Source: an uncultured Clostridia bacterium
GTDB lineage: Bacteria > Bacillota > Clostridia > Oscillospirales > Acutalibacteraceae
Assembly (NCBI GenBank): GCA_937902305.1
Contig: CALDHV010000105.1
Span: 1 to 15,793, forward strand
Reading direction: 5' to 3'
Length of the DNA: 15,793 nt
Part shown: piece after piece, positions 1 to 6,792 of the stretch
How positions within the stretch are numbered: the stretch's first letter is position 1
Layout: each line of letters starts with the position of its first letter
Translations under genes and position numbers: made by a program
The notes under the pieces: model-generated
Seen by the model: only the letters and a program-made list of their open reading frames with translations
The model's database searches: none
Told to the model about the DNA's origin: nothing

Positions 1-1500
1 CGCCGGATAATATCCCGTAAACCAGCTTTGTATAACATCCTTATCACCGTTTTTTGAGCGTTGACCGGTTTCGGCGGTACCGGTTTTTCCCGCCGCTGTT
101 TCCGCCGTTGGTTTTGCCCGTTTACCTGTCCCCTCTTCGACGACACGAGACATCATTTTCCGTATGATTTCGGCATTTTCCGGCTGTAAAAGGCGATAGC
201 TCTCCCCTGCTGAGTTGGCAAAAAATGCCATTTTTTCGTTTATTGTCCCGTCGATAAGATGGATCGGCGGCATAACCCCGTCATTAACGACCGTTGCGGT
301 CATTGCCGCAATATGCAAGGGCGATGCCATCAGGTACCCCTGTCCGAACGACATATTGGCAAGAGCCGATGCCGAGTTTTCCAATTCCGTCTGTGAAGGG
401 AAAATCGGTTGCGGTGTCTTGATTGTTCCGGCAAGCGTGATAGCGCGTGCAAAACCAAAATCGTTTCCGCTCGTATATAGCTTTCCAGCACCGATCTTCG
501 ATGCCAGCTGAATGAAATAGAGATTGCACGATTGCGCAAACGCCTCCCCCATCGTCAATCCGCTGTGACCCAATCGGTTATGGCAATGAAAAGACGTTCC
601 GTCAATATTTAACCCACCATTGCAGATAAAAGCGGTATTCTGTTTTATTCCGCTTTGCAATGCCGCCGCCGCAGTCACGATCTTGAATACCGAGCCGCAA
701 TCGTACAGTGCCAATGCACGGTTGACCAACGCGCCGTTGTCTGCCTCAATGCTGACTGCCACAGTATCAGGCTGAAAGGTCGGAAAGCTCGCCATCGCTT
801 TTATGGCACCGGAATATGGGTCAAGAACGACAACAGCGCCAAGGGGCAAGCATCCTGCGGCGGCATCTTCCACGGTTTGCTGGATGGTCTTATCGAGTGT
901 CAATACGACACCACCGGCGGCCGATGCTGTGGTATCGCTGACGGTCGGTTCGATCCCCTTGAGATCGTGTCCGATCGCATCTATGGCAAAGGAGGCGGTG
1001 ATTTTGCCGGAATATCCCGTCAAAAGCTCATTAAATGCCGCTTCGATCCCGCAGATACCATTTTCTCCGCCGGCATCGAGATAGCCCAACAGATGCGGCG
1101 CCAAAAGGCGCTCGCCGTACCTGCGCGAAACAAAAAACTGCTTAAGACCGTCTAACGGCGCGACCGGCTCGGACATACGTACGGTGCCCGGCTTACCGGA
1201 GGATAGCCGTTCCCGCAATGCGGAAAAATCGTCGTCCGATACCGAGGAACGCAAGGCGGATAATAAGCTTTCATCCGGAGAAACCGCGGCACGATATTCC
1301 TTTTCGCCATTGACCAACGGCTCGCGGTTGCAGTCATATATCGTACCACGCACCTGTGCCACCGTTACGGAATAGCGGTTTTCGGTACTTCCAACGACGG
1401 TGGATCTGTCCTGCGTGATCCAAAAAATGCGCCCAAGCACCCCCAGCAACGCCACGCAAAGTACAGCAAAAGAAATACGGCTCCGTTTTCTCAAAATCAT
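1..1500 (-). CDS. Class B penicillin-binding protein (D,D-transpeptidase, FtsI/SpoVD-like), C-terminus cut by window edge
   Basis: The first 500 residues are present and open to the window edge. The N-terminus is short and basic (MILRKRSR), followed by one membrane segment at about residues 9-28, so the enzyme domain lies outside the membrane. The dimerisation-domain motif RGTIYDCN lies near residue 57 and has Cys where families usually have Arg. The three transpeptidase motifs are in place: S270-V-F-K273 (acylated serine), S324-C-N326 and K472-T-G474. It should cross-link peptidoglycan peptides as a monofunctional class B PBP; no glycosyltransferase domain is visible. The start at 1500 is preceded by AAAGGG, with short spacing. 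The third codon (TTG) is a weaker alternative. It follows mltG and the U32 gene, giving a cell-wall cluster. I cannot decide between division (PBP2B), sporulation (SpoVD) or elongation because the C-terminus is missing. An unusual hairpin covers the start. Confidence 0.93.
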   Translation of the reverse strand, partial: MILRKRSRISFAVLCVALLGVLGRIFWITQDRSTVVGSTENRYSVTVAQVRGTIYDCNREPLVNGEKEYRAAVSPDESLLSALRSSVSDDDFSALRERLSSGKPGTVRMSEPVAPLDGLKQFFVSRRYGERLLAPHLLGYLDAGGENGICGIEAAFNELLTGYSGKITASFAIDAIGHDLKGIEPTVSDTTASAAGGVVLTLDKTIQQTVEDAAAGCLPLGAVVVLDPYSGAIKAMASFPTFQPDTVAVSIEADNGALVNRALALYDCGSVFKIVTAAAALQSGIKQNTAFICNGGLNIDGTSFHCHNRLGHSGLTMGEAFAQSCNLYFIQLASKIGAGKLYTSGNDFGFARAITLAGTIKTPQPIFPSQTELENSASALANMSFGQGYLMASPLHIAAMTATVVNDGVMPPIHLIDGTINEKMAFFANSAGESYRLLQPENAEIIRKMMSRVVEEGTGKRAKPTAETAAGKTGTAETGQRSKNGDKDVIQSWFTGYYPA

Positions 1501-1533
1501 TCACCCTTTCGTGAATATTTTGAGCCGGAGCCG
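1478..1533 (-). promoter_or_regulatory. Long hairpin enclosing the ribosome binding site and start codon of the PBP gene; also terminator-like
   Basis: Arms 1478-1504 and 1511-1533 pair as 8 bp (CGGCTCCG with CGGAGCCG), an internal loop, 8 bp (CTCAAAAT with ATTTTGAG), a one-base bulge, and 6 bp, leaving a six-base loop. In the minus-strand RNA the loop reads GAAAGG, which is the Shine-Dalgarno region of the PBP gene. The ATG (1500-1498) is in the stem. The hairpin begins five bases after the U32 stop codon and is followed at 1477-1468 by TATTTCTTTT, so it also resembles an intrinsic terminator. Seen: the pairing and its position. Inferred: that it lowers read-through or translation of the PBP. 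Confidence 0.72.
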
Positions 1534-1538
1534 TTATT

Positions 1539-2774
1539 TTATACGGGATTATCCGTTTTTTCGTGACGAAGCAGAGCGCCCGGTGCGATAGGCTGATCGG
1601 TGCGAAAATACACCGTCATCGTCGGGTGGGGTGCATAGTCGATCTCTGCTTTTGTCGCATCATAGATGGTTGTAACCGTGATTGGATACGGCTTTTTCCC
1701 CGGCTCGAGCACATCCAATGTCTCACCGGCATAAAAGCGATTGCGCTGACTGACCCGTTGCCAACCATCACACCAATCCTCGGCAACAGCCGCCACCTCA
1801 TAAGACCGTATGTAGCCGCCTTGCTCCAGGTGCTGCTTCGGCATACCGTAGTAAAACCCGGTGCCGTATGGACGGTGGCTGATTTTTTGTAGTTCTTCCA
1901 CGATCCAGTCCTCCGGACGATAGTCTGCGGCAAAGCCGGAACGTACATACCCGTCAACCGCCCGGCGGTAAGCATTAGCAGTAACGGCAGTGTAATAAGC
2001 CGATTTGGCGCGGCCCTCGATTTTCAGGCTGGCAATACCCGCCTGCGCCAGCTCTGCGATATGCTCGATCATATTCATATCATTGGCGTTAAACAGATAC
2101 GTTCCGTTTTCATTTTCGACTATATCCATCGGCTGATAGGGGCGCTTTTCCTCCAAGACGGTATATTCCCAACGGCATGGCTGAGCACATTCGCCGTGAT
2201 TGGCGTCACGCCCCGTCAGATAGTTGGAAATAACGCATCTGCCGGAATAAGACATACAGATCGCACCGTGAACAAAAGCCTCCAATTCAAGCTCGGGCGG
2301 GGTCAATGCGCGAATCTCGCGGATCTCATCCATCGACAGCTCCCGCGCCAAAACGACCCGCTTTGCGCCCATTTCATACAATGCCTGCGCTGTAGCGTAG
2401 TTCACCACACCGAATTGTGTGGAAATATGGAGAGCGCAACGCGGTGCATACTGCGCGGCAAGCTTCATCGTACCGAGATCGGTGATGATGAGTGCGTCCA
2501 CACCGATGTCGTTCAAAAAGGAAAAGTACGATGGCAACGCATCTATATCCCGGTTGCGCGGGAGAATGTTGCAGGTAACATACAGCTTCTTCCCAACGAG
2601 ATGGGTCTTTTGAACAGCGCGAGACAATGCGTCTTCGGAAAAATTGGCACAAGCGGCACGCATACCGAATTGCTCACCCGAAAGATATACCGCATCTGCA
2701 CCGAATTGCAGAGCGGCATCCAGCCGTTCCTCGTCCCCTGCCGGCGACAAAACCTCCGGAATTATCGGCATCAT
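1539..2774 (-). CDS. Peptidase U32 family protein, TrhP/YrrO-like (probable tRNA U34 5-hydroxylation)
   Basis: The 411-aa product opens with PEVLSPAGDEERLDAAL and GADAVYLSG, typical of U32 proteins. The family signature is at about residues 166-182 (EAFVHGAICMSYSGRC). It supplies Cys173 and Cys180, and Cys196 and Cys200 follow in GECAQPC; in TrhP such a quartet is proposed to hold an iron-sulfur cluster. Length matches E. coli TrhP/YegQ and Bacillus YrrO, which act in prephenate-dependent 5-hydroxyuridine formation at tRNA position 34. 'Peptidase' is therefore probably a historic label here. The start at 2774 forms an ATGA overlap with the mltG stop, with AGGA upstream; the open frame extends further 5' into mltG but without family similarity. 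A second ATG follows at once. Synteny with mltG matches Bacillus yrrL-yrrN-yrrO, but only one U32 copy is present. Collagenase-like protease activity is the less likely alternative. Confidence 0.9.
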   Translation of the reverse strand: MMPIIPEVLSPAGDEERLDAALQFGADAVYLSGEQFGMRAACANFSEDALSRAVQKTHLVGKKLYVTCNILPRNRDIDALPSYFSFLNDIGVDALIITDLGTMKLAAQYAPRCALHISTQFGVVNYATAQALYEMGAKRVVLARELSMDEIREIRALTPPELELEAFVHGAICMSYSGRCVISNYLTGRDANHGECAQPCRWEYTVLEEKRPYQPMDIVENENGTYLFNANDMNMIEHIAELAQAGIASLKIEGRAKSAYYTAVTANAYRRAVDGYVRSGFAADYRPEDWIVEELQKISHRPYGTGFYYGMPKQHLEQGGYIRSYEVAAVAEDWCDGWQRVSQRNRFYAGETLDVLEPGKKPYPITVTTIYDATKAEIDYAPHPTMTVYFRTDQPIAPGALLRHEKTDNPV

Positions 2775-4081
2775 CCGTACATTCCTATCCGATGACGGCG
2801 GCAGGTTGCCACGTGCTCGGAGTATGTCTTGGAGAAATAAGTGTTGCCCTCGGTATCGTTGGCAAAGAAATAGCATTTCATAATGTTTGCGTCCGTCGAG
2901 GGGTGAACAGCGGCCTGCAATGCGTTCAAGCCGGGATTATTGATCGCGCCGACCGGCAAGCCCACTCTCTGGTAGGTGTCATAGGCAGAGGTAATAATGG
3001 TATCGCTGTTGCTGTTCGGGACGAGAGCACGCACATATTTCTGGGTCGAGTCGCATTGTAGCATCGGCACAGAGGAGCCCTCGGCAAGACGATTATAGAT
3101 TACGCGGGAAACGCCTGTCATATCGTTATGCGGCGCCTCACCTTGAATAATGGAAGCGATGATTACGATGTCGTTGATGCTTCTTCCGCTGGCATTGATC
3201 TCGGCGCGGAACTCCTTTGTCAGCTTGGAATCAAAGTTTTCCAGCATCCGCTGAACGGCGGCCTTGCCGGTACAGCCGACATAAAAATTATAGGTATCCG
3301 GGAAGAGATAGCCCTCCAGTCGATAGACACGGCCCTCGTATCCCGAGCCTTCGGTCGCATCGGGAATGGCTTTAACAAAGTCAAAGTCATAATCCTCGTG
3401 CTGTACGGCTTTGAAAAACTCCTCCTGCTCGCACACACCATTACTCGCAAGCACCTTGGCAATATCAGCAATCGTATATCCCTCGGGTATGGTCACCGTG
3501 ATCGTCTCACGCGGCTTCATCGTTTGCAGGGTCGTTATGATGCCACCGTAGCCCATATCGCCGGATACGGTGAACATCCCGAGCTGGAATGTGCCATCGG
3601 TATGCGTGACTTTGGAATACAAGCGGAAATAGAGCGGCGTTTTGATAACACCATTATCCGCCAAAATCTGTGCGATCTGCTGTGTTGACGCACCGGCAGG
3701 GATCTCAACATCGACCGGCGTTTCCGACTGGTTCAGTCCGATCAGCTCGGTCATAAAACCAATCAAAAACGAGGCAAGACCGACCGAAACGATTAACACA
3801 ACAAAAATGTATATGATTTTTCTCAGCAAGCTTTTCTTGCGCGGCTTTGCCGCCTTTACCGACACTGTGGACGCAGGTGCAACAGCGGGATCTGGCGCCT
3901 CGGGCACTTTGACCTGCGACAGGGGCGTAGCTTCATCATCGTCTTCGCCCAAATCCAGTTGCAGGGAAAAATTGCGCACCTTTTCCATACGAGCGTCATT
4001 TTTATCAGTCGTTTCCGGCTGAGGGGAGTTTTTCTTTTCTTCAACCTCTTTGAGGATGTCGTCCAGGTTTTCGTTTGCCAT
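2771..4081 (-). CDS. mltG: Endolytic peptidoglycan transglycosylase MltG (YceG family)
   Basis: The 436-aa protein has an acidic, low-complexity cytoplasmic N-terminus of about 80 residues, a basic patch (KPRKKSLLRK) and one membrane segment at about 89-110. A LysM-like subdomain follows (VEIPAGASTQQIAQIL). The YceG domain carries EGYLFPDTY at 256-264 and ASIIQGEA at 309-316. E315 is the likely catalytic glutamate by alignment with ASIVEKET of E. coli. Further family blocks are YDTYQRVGLPVGAINNPG and the C-terminal YFFAND...YFSKTYSEH. The enzyme cuts nascent glycan strands near the membrane and is thought to help set glycan length. The start at 4081 has AAGGA eight bases upstream. It lies 23 bp downstream of the formyl-THF cyclo-ligase gene and overlaps the U32 gene by 4 bp, so co-transcription is likely. 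Confidence 0.95.
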   Translation of the reverse strand: MANENLDDILKEVEEKKNSPQPETTDKNDARMEKVRNFSLQLDLGEDDDEATPLSQVKVPEAPDPAVAPASTVSVKAAKPRKKSLLRKIIYIFVVLIVSVGLASFLIGFMTELIGLNQSETPVDVEIPAGASTQQIAQILADNGVIKTPLYFRLYSKVTHTDGTFQLGMFTVSGDMGYGGIITTLQTMKPRETITVTIPEGYTIADIAKVLASNGVCEQEEFFKAVQHEDYDFDFVKAIPDATEGSGYEGRVYRLEGYLFPDTYNFYVGCTGKAAVQRMLENFDSKLTKEFRAEINASGRSINDIVIIASIIQGEAPHNDMTGVSRVIYNRLAEGSSVPMLQCDSTQKYVRALVPNSNSDTIITSAYDTYQRVGLPVGAINNPGLNALQAAVHPSTDANIMKCYFFANDTEGNTYFSKTYSEHVATCRRHRIGMYG

Positions 4082-4104
4082 TTAAATCATCCTTTCGGGC
4101 TTCC

Positions 4105-4689
4105 TTATTTTGTGCGGCGGATGTATTCCTCTGTCACCAGCGATTCCACCGGCTGATCAAAACGTCCGTGCGGCAGGGTTTTCTGCACGCAGGCGGCGTA
4201 GCAAATACCGATCATATTGCCGTCAAAGTTTGATAAAAACCGATCATAGTACCCTTTTCCGTATCCGAGACGGTAGCCGCGCCAGTCATAGCTGAATGCC
4301 GGCACGATACACAGTCCGTTTTGCGTATCGTCAAACAGATTTTCCGGGTCCGGCTCAGGCTCTAAAACGCCGAACATCCCCGGCTTCAGCTCCTCAATCG
4401 AGTGAATGAAATAAAACTCCATCAACCGGCTATCCGGGATGCAACGCGGTACGGCGACTTTTTTTCCGTCAGCGATCGCCTGTGCAATGATCCGGCGGGT
4501 ATCCACCTCGATCGAAGTGGATACGTAGGAAAGCAATATATCATTGCTTTTGTACTGCCACAACCGGCGCACATTTTGCGCGATCGTATCGTCAGCCTTT
4601 TGGCGTATTTCCCGTGGCATTTCCTGCCGCAGGCGGCGGTATTTATCCCGTAATTCGGTCTTTACGGGTCGAATATCATTCAGGGGCAT
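4105..4689 (-). CDS. 5-formyltetrahydrofolate cyclo-ligase (MTHFS, YgfA/YqgN family)
   Basis: The 194-aa protein has the normal family length. An N-terminal K-xx-LR-xxYR-xxR block (residues 10-21) is followed by the LSYVSTSIEVDT strand (53-64). The diagnostic loop RLGYGKGYYDRFL lies at 140-152 and binds ATP/phosphate. The enzyme converts 5-formyl-THF to 5,10-methenyl-THF using ATP, returning a stored or inhibitory folate to the one-carbon pool. The start at 4689 overlaps the end of the DJ-1 gene by 10 bp; GGAG lies nine bases upstream. Its place in a run with thyX makes sense, since ThyX consumes 5,10-methylene-THF, but the link is inferred from position only. Confidence 0.94.
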   Translation of the reverse strand: MPLNDIRPVKTELRDKYRRLRQEMPREIRQKADDTIAQNVRRLWQYKSNDILLSYVSTSIEVDTRRIIAQAIADGKKVAVPRCIPDSRLMEFYFIHSIEELKPGMFGVLEPEPDPENLFDDTQNGLCIVPAFSYDWRGYRLGYGKGYYDRFLSNFDGNMIGICYAACVQKTLPHGRFDQPVESLVTEEYIRRTK

Positions 4690-5213
4690 TGCATCGATCT
4701 CCGGATTTGCTCGGACGCCTCTGCGGAAACCAATCTTTTGACCAGCTCAAGGGCAAAATCGACCGTCACGCCGGGACCGCGCCCGGTGGTAAACAGCCCA
4801 TCGGTCACGACCGGCATCGGGAGTGCAATGTCGAGACTGTCCTCAAATCCGGGGTAGCAGGTTGCTTTATGACCGGTCAAATATCCACTATGACCGAGGA
4901 TCGAAGGCGCGGCACAGATTGCCGCAACGATTTTTTTCGCTTTCACAGTAGCGGCAATCACCTCCTGCACAATCGTGGACTGCTCAAGATTGCGTGTTCC
5001 GGGCATCCCACCGGGCAAAACTACCGCGTCGATCGCGTCGAGATTCACATTCTGCTCCGCAATATCCGCCTTGACAACGATGCCGTGCGAGCCGGTGACA
5101 GCAGTCGTTCCGACGCCGACCGTCTGCACGGATAATCCGGCGCGGCGCAAAATATCGACCGTGCCCAATGCTTCGATTTCCTCAAAACCATCCGCCAAAA
5201 ATACGTAAATCAT
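4680..5213 (-). CDS. DJ-1/PfpI family protein (YajL/ThiJ-like)
   Basis: The 177-aa protein has the DJ-1 subfamily pattern: the LADGFEEIEA strand and helix (residues 6-15) carrying the conserved acid E14, the VVLPGGMPG strand (64-72), and the nucleophile elbow AAICAAP with C100. Human DJ-1 has the equivalent pair E18/C106. A Gly-Pro-Gly segment near the C-terminus also matches. DJ-1 proteins are linked to oxidative or carbonyl stress protection, glyoxalase or deglycase activity (disputed), or chaperone roles; the sequence does not choose among them. I place the start at ATG 5213 because GAGAGG lies seven bases before it; a GTG at 5228 overlapping the kinase stop would add five residues but has no ribosome site of its own. 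It sits between the kinase and the folate gene in a tight run. Confidence 0.91.
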   Translation of the reverse strand: MIYVFLADGFEEIEALGTVDILRRAGLSVQTVGVGTTAVTGSHGIVVKADIAEQNVNLDAIDAVVLPGGMPGTRNLEQSTIVQEVIAATVKAKKIVAAICAAPSILGHSGYLTGHKATCYPGFEDSLDIALPMPVVTDGLFTTGRGPGVTVDFALELVKRLVSAEASEQIRRSMQCP

Positions 5214-5224
5214 AGGTTTCCCTC

Positions 5225-5890
5225 TCACTCCATCGTTTTGGTATATACATCAAGGATCTTCTCCCGAATCGTTTCCGCCGGCAGGGGCTTATCGCCGTCG
5301 TGGCAAGCGATCCGATACCATCCGCGCTTTTCGGCGGCATATAATGCCGCCTCCCGGCAAGCAGAAAGATAACGCAGATCACGCTCGTGAATATCTTTTT
5401 TTTGCTCGTCATTGCCATAGCGTCCGGAAAGCATTTTTTGCGATATTTCGATCGGCATATCCAGAAAAATCACGCTATCAGGTCGCGGCAAGCCGAGAAG
5501 ATCATACTCATAGTGCTCCAGCCAATCCAAAAACCCGTCCCACTCATTTCGCGGTAACTTGGTCATCTGGTGAAAGGCATTGGATGTGGTATACCGTGCC
5601 GCGACGATCGGCACGCCGTTTTGGTAATCCTCCCGCCAAAAGCGCACAAAGCTGGCGTAGCGATCCACCGCGTAAAAGGAGGACGCCGCATAAGCATTGA
5701 CCGCGTCGGGAGACGATCCCAGTTCACCGCCGAGATACATTTTGACCAGTGCAGAGGACGGTTGTTCGTAATCCGGGAAGCTGATTTGCCGATAAGCGTT
5801 GCCACGCTCACGCAAATACTCATCCAGCAAACGAAGCTGGGTGGATTTTCCGCATCCGTCCAGTCCGTCAATCACCATCAGCTTTCCCAT
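5225..5890 (-). CDS. Thymidylate kinase-like dNMP kinase with altered DRY motif
   Basis: The 221-aa protein starts with IDGLDGCGKSTQ, a P-loop (residues 9-17) of the thymidylate kinase family. AVDRYAS (74-80) matches the substrate-site DR block, and VIFLDMP (140-146) and SGRYGNDEQ (155-163) match the later strand and LID region. dTMP kinase makes dTDP from dTMP, the step right after ThyX. Position 98 is Ala (AARYTTSNAFHQ), where this family almost always has Asp (DRY-T-SN). The change is two bases from an Asp codon, so it is not a single miscall. The start at 5890 lies two bases after the thyX stop region with GAGGA upstream; longer upstream versions would overlap thyX. I leave the symbol empty because a second, standard tmk may exist elsewhere. 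Confidence 0.85.
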   Translation of the reverse strand: MGKLMVIDGLDGCGKSTQLRLLDEYLRERGNAYRQISFPDYEQPSSALVKMYLGGELGSSPDAVNAYAASSFYAVDRYASFVRFWREDYQNGVPIVAARYTTSNAFHQMTKLPRNEWDGFLDWLEHYEYDLLGLPRPDSVIFLDMPIEISQKMLSGRYGNDEQKKDIHERDLRYLSACREAALYAAEKRGWYRIACHDGDKPLPAETIREKILDVYTKTME

Positions 5891-5891
5891 A

Positions 5892-6668
5892 TCAGTCCTC
5901 TTTTTTTCCGGCAAGGGCGGCATATTTTTGCCGCATTTCCCGGACCTTGCCGCAGCTCATTTTTCCCTCGGGGCAGGCACCGCAAACACAGGATGGCCCG
6001 GCGTTTTTGAACAAATGCGGGGCTACACCAATGACCAGCCCCACCATTTGCTCGGCGAGATCACGTATCTCCCATTGCGCCCGGTTACAGCAACGGTGAT
6101 GGAAAAAGTTCATCAGCGAGCGCGCATTCATCGTCATCATGATCTTGGTGGTGCAGGCATTGGGTAGCACATATCGCGCATCCTCGATCGCTTTCTTTTC
6201 AGCGGCGCGGGTCGCTTCCTTTTCCTCCATCCCGGCGGCGAGATTGGCGGCAAGATGCTTTTCCTTCAATACCGCCGCCAGCGCATCATAATGCGCCTGA
6301 TCCTCCTCCATTGCACGGATGTACTCCTCCGCCGCCGCGGGAATAGACGCGATCTCCGGCGGAACAACATATTCAAACATCTTTTCCCGTACATATCGCT
6401 GGCTTTGCACGCTATACGAAGCAATGCGATGACGGGTCAACTGTGCAAGCAGAGAGCGGGAAACCCCCTCAATGCCAAATGTAAAGGAGGCGTGCTCAAT
6501 CGGGCTTTCGTGACCGATTTCTGCCAGCATATCCACGAAAGAAGCGGTCTTTTCATCGGTCAAACCGTCCATAACGCTGTCGATCGTTGCAGCGGAATAG
6601 CAAAGCTTCGCTGAAGAAGCGATCACCTTTTCGGGGTCCGGTGTGTAAGCAATCAAGGTTACTTTCAT
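5892..6668 (-). CDS. thyX: Flavin-dependent thymidylate synthase ThyX
   Basis: The 258-aa enzyme has the diagnostic RHR-x7-S signature at residues 79-89 (RHRIASYSVQS) followed by QRY. It also has the ESPIEHASFTF block (54-64) and the MNARSLMNFFHHRCC...AQWEIR block (180-202). It methylates dUMP to dTMP with methylene-THF, FAD and NADPH, releasing THF rather than dihydrofolate. The last 40 residues contain Cys227, 229, 232 and 239 in a C-x-C-x2-C-x6-C pattern, beyond the core fold. I chose ATG 6668 because GGGGAG lies eight bases before it; a TTG at 6674 would be only two bases from that site. It is the first gene of the minus-strand run and has a clear promoter at 6698-6726. Confidence 0.96.
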   Translation of the reverse strand: MKVTLIAYTPDPEKVIASSAKLCYSAATIDSVMDGLTDEKTASFVDMLAEIGHESPIEHASFTFGIEGVSRSLLAQLTRHRIASYSVQSQRYVREKMFEYVVPPEIASIPAAAEEYIRAMEEDQAHYDALAAVLKEKHLAANLAAGMEEKEATRAAEKKAIEDARYVLPNACTTKIMMTMNARSLMNFFHHRCCNRAQWEIRDLAEQMVGLVIGVAPHLFKNAGPSCVCGACPEGKMSCGKVREMRQKYAALAGKKED

Positions 6669-6697
6669 CGACAAATCTCCCCATTTAATTTTTTATC

Positions 6698-6726
6698 ATT
6701 ATATCAAATGTTTTTCAAACTTTCAA
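6698..6726 (-). promoter_or_regulatory. Sigma-A type promoter for thyX operon
   Basis: On the minus strand TTGAAA (6726-6721) and TATAAT (6703-6698) are 17 bp apart, and TGA directly before the -10 box makes an extended -10. Transcription should begin near 6690, giving a leader of only about 20 bases before the thyX start, with the ribosome site inside it. Confidence 0.85.
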
Positions 6727-6757
6727 CCCATTATCGCCACAATATCGCAAAAAATAC

Positions 6758-6785
6758 TTGCTTTTTATTAAAATAATGGTATAAT
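6758..6785 (+). promoter_or_regulatory. Extended -10 promoter for the pheS T-box leader
   Basis: TATAAT at 6780-6785 is preceded by TGG, an extended -10 element. A weak -35 box TTGCTT lies at 6758-6763 with 16-bp spacing. Transcription should start near 6792, immediately before the T-box stem I. The promoter is back to back with the thyX promoter; the two -35 boxes are 31 bp apart. Confidence 0.82.
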
Positions 6786-6792
6786 AAAACAA

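Noticed and set aside
2061..2795. Open frame of about 240 codons on the plus strand opposite the U32 gene
   Set aside because: Antisense to a gene with a clear family signature; composition is that of a reverse-frame translation.
5214..5228. GTG start for the DJ-1 gene overlapping the kinase stop as GTGA
   Set aside because: The GAGAGG ribosome site lies inside these five extra codons and points to ATG 5213.
6669..6674. TTG start two codons upstream for thyX
   Set aside because: It is only two bases from the GGGGAG site, whereas ATG 6668 has the normal eight-base spacing.
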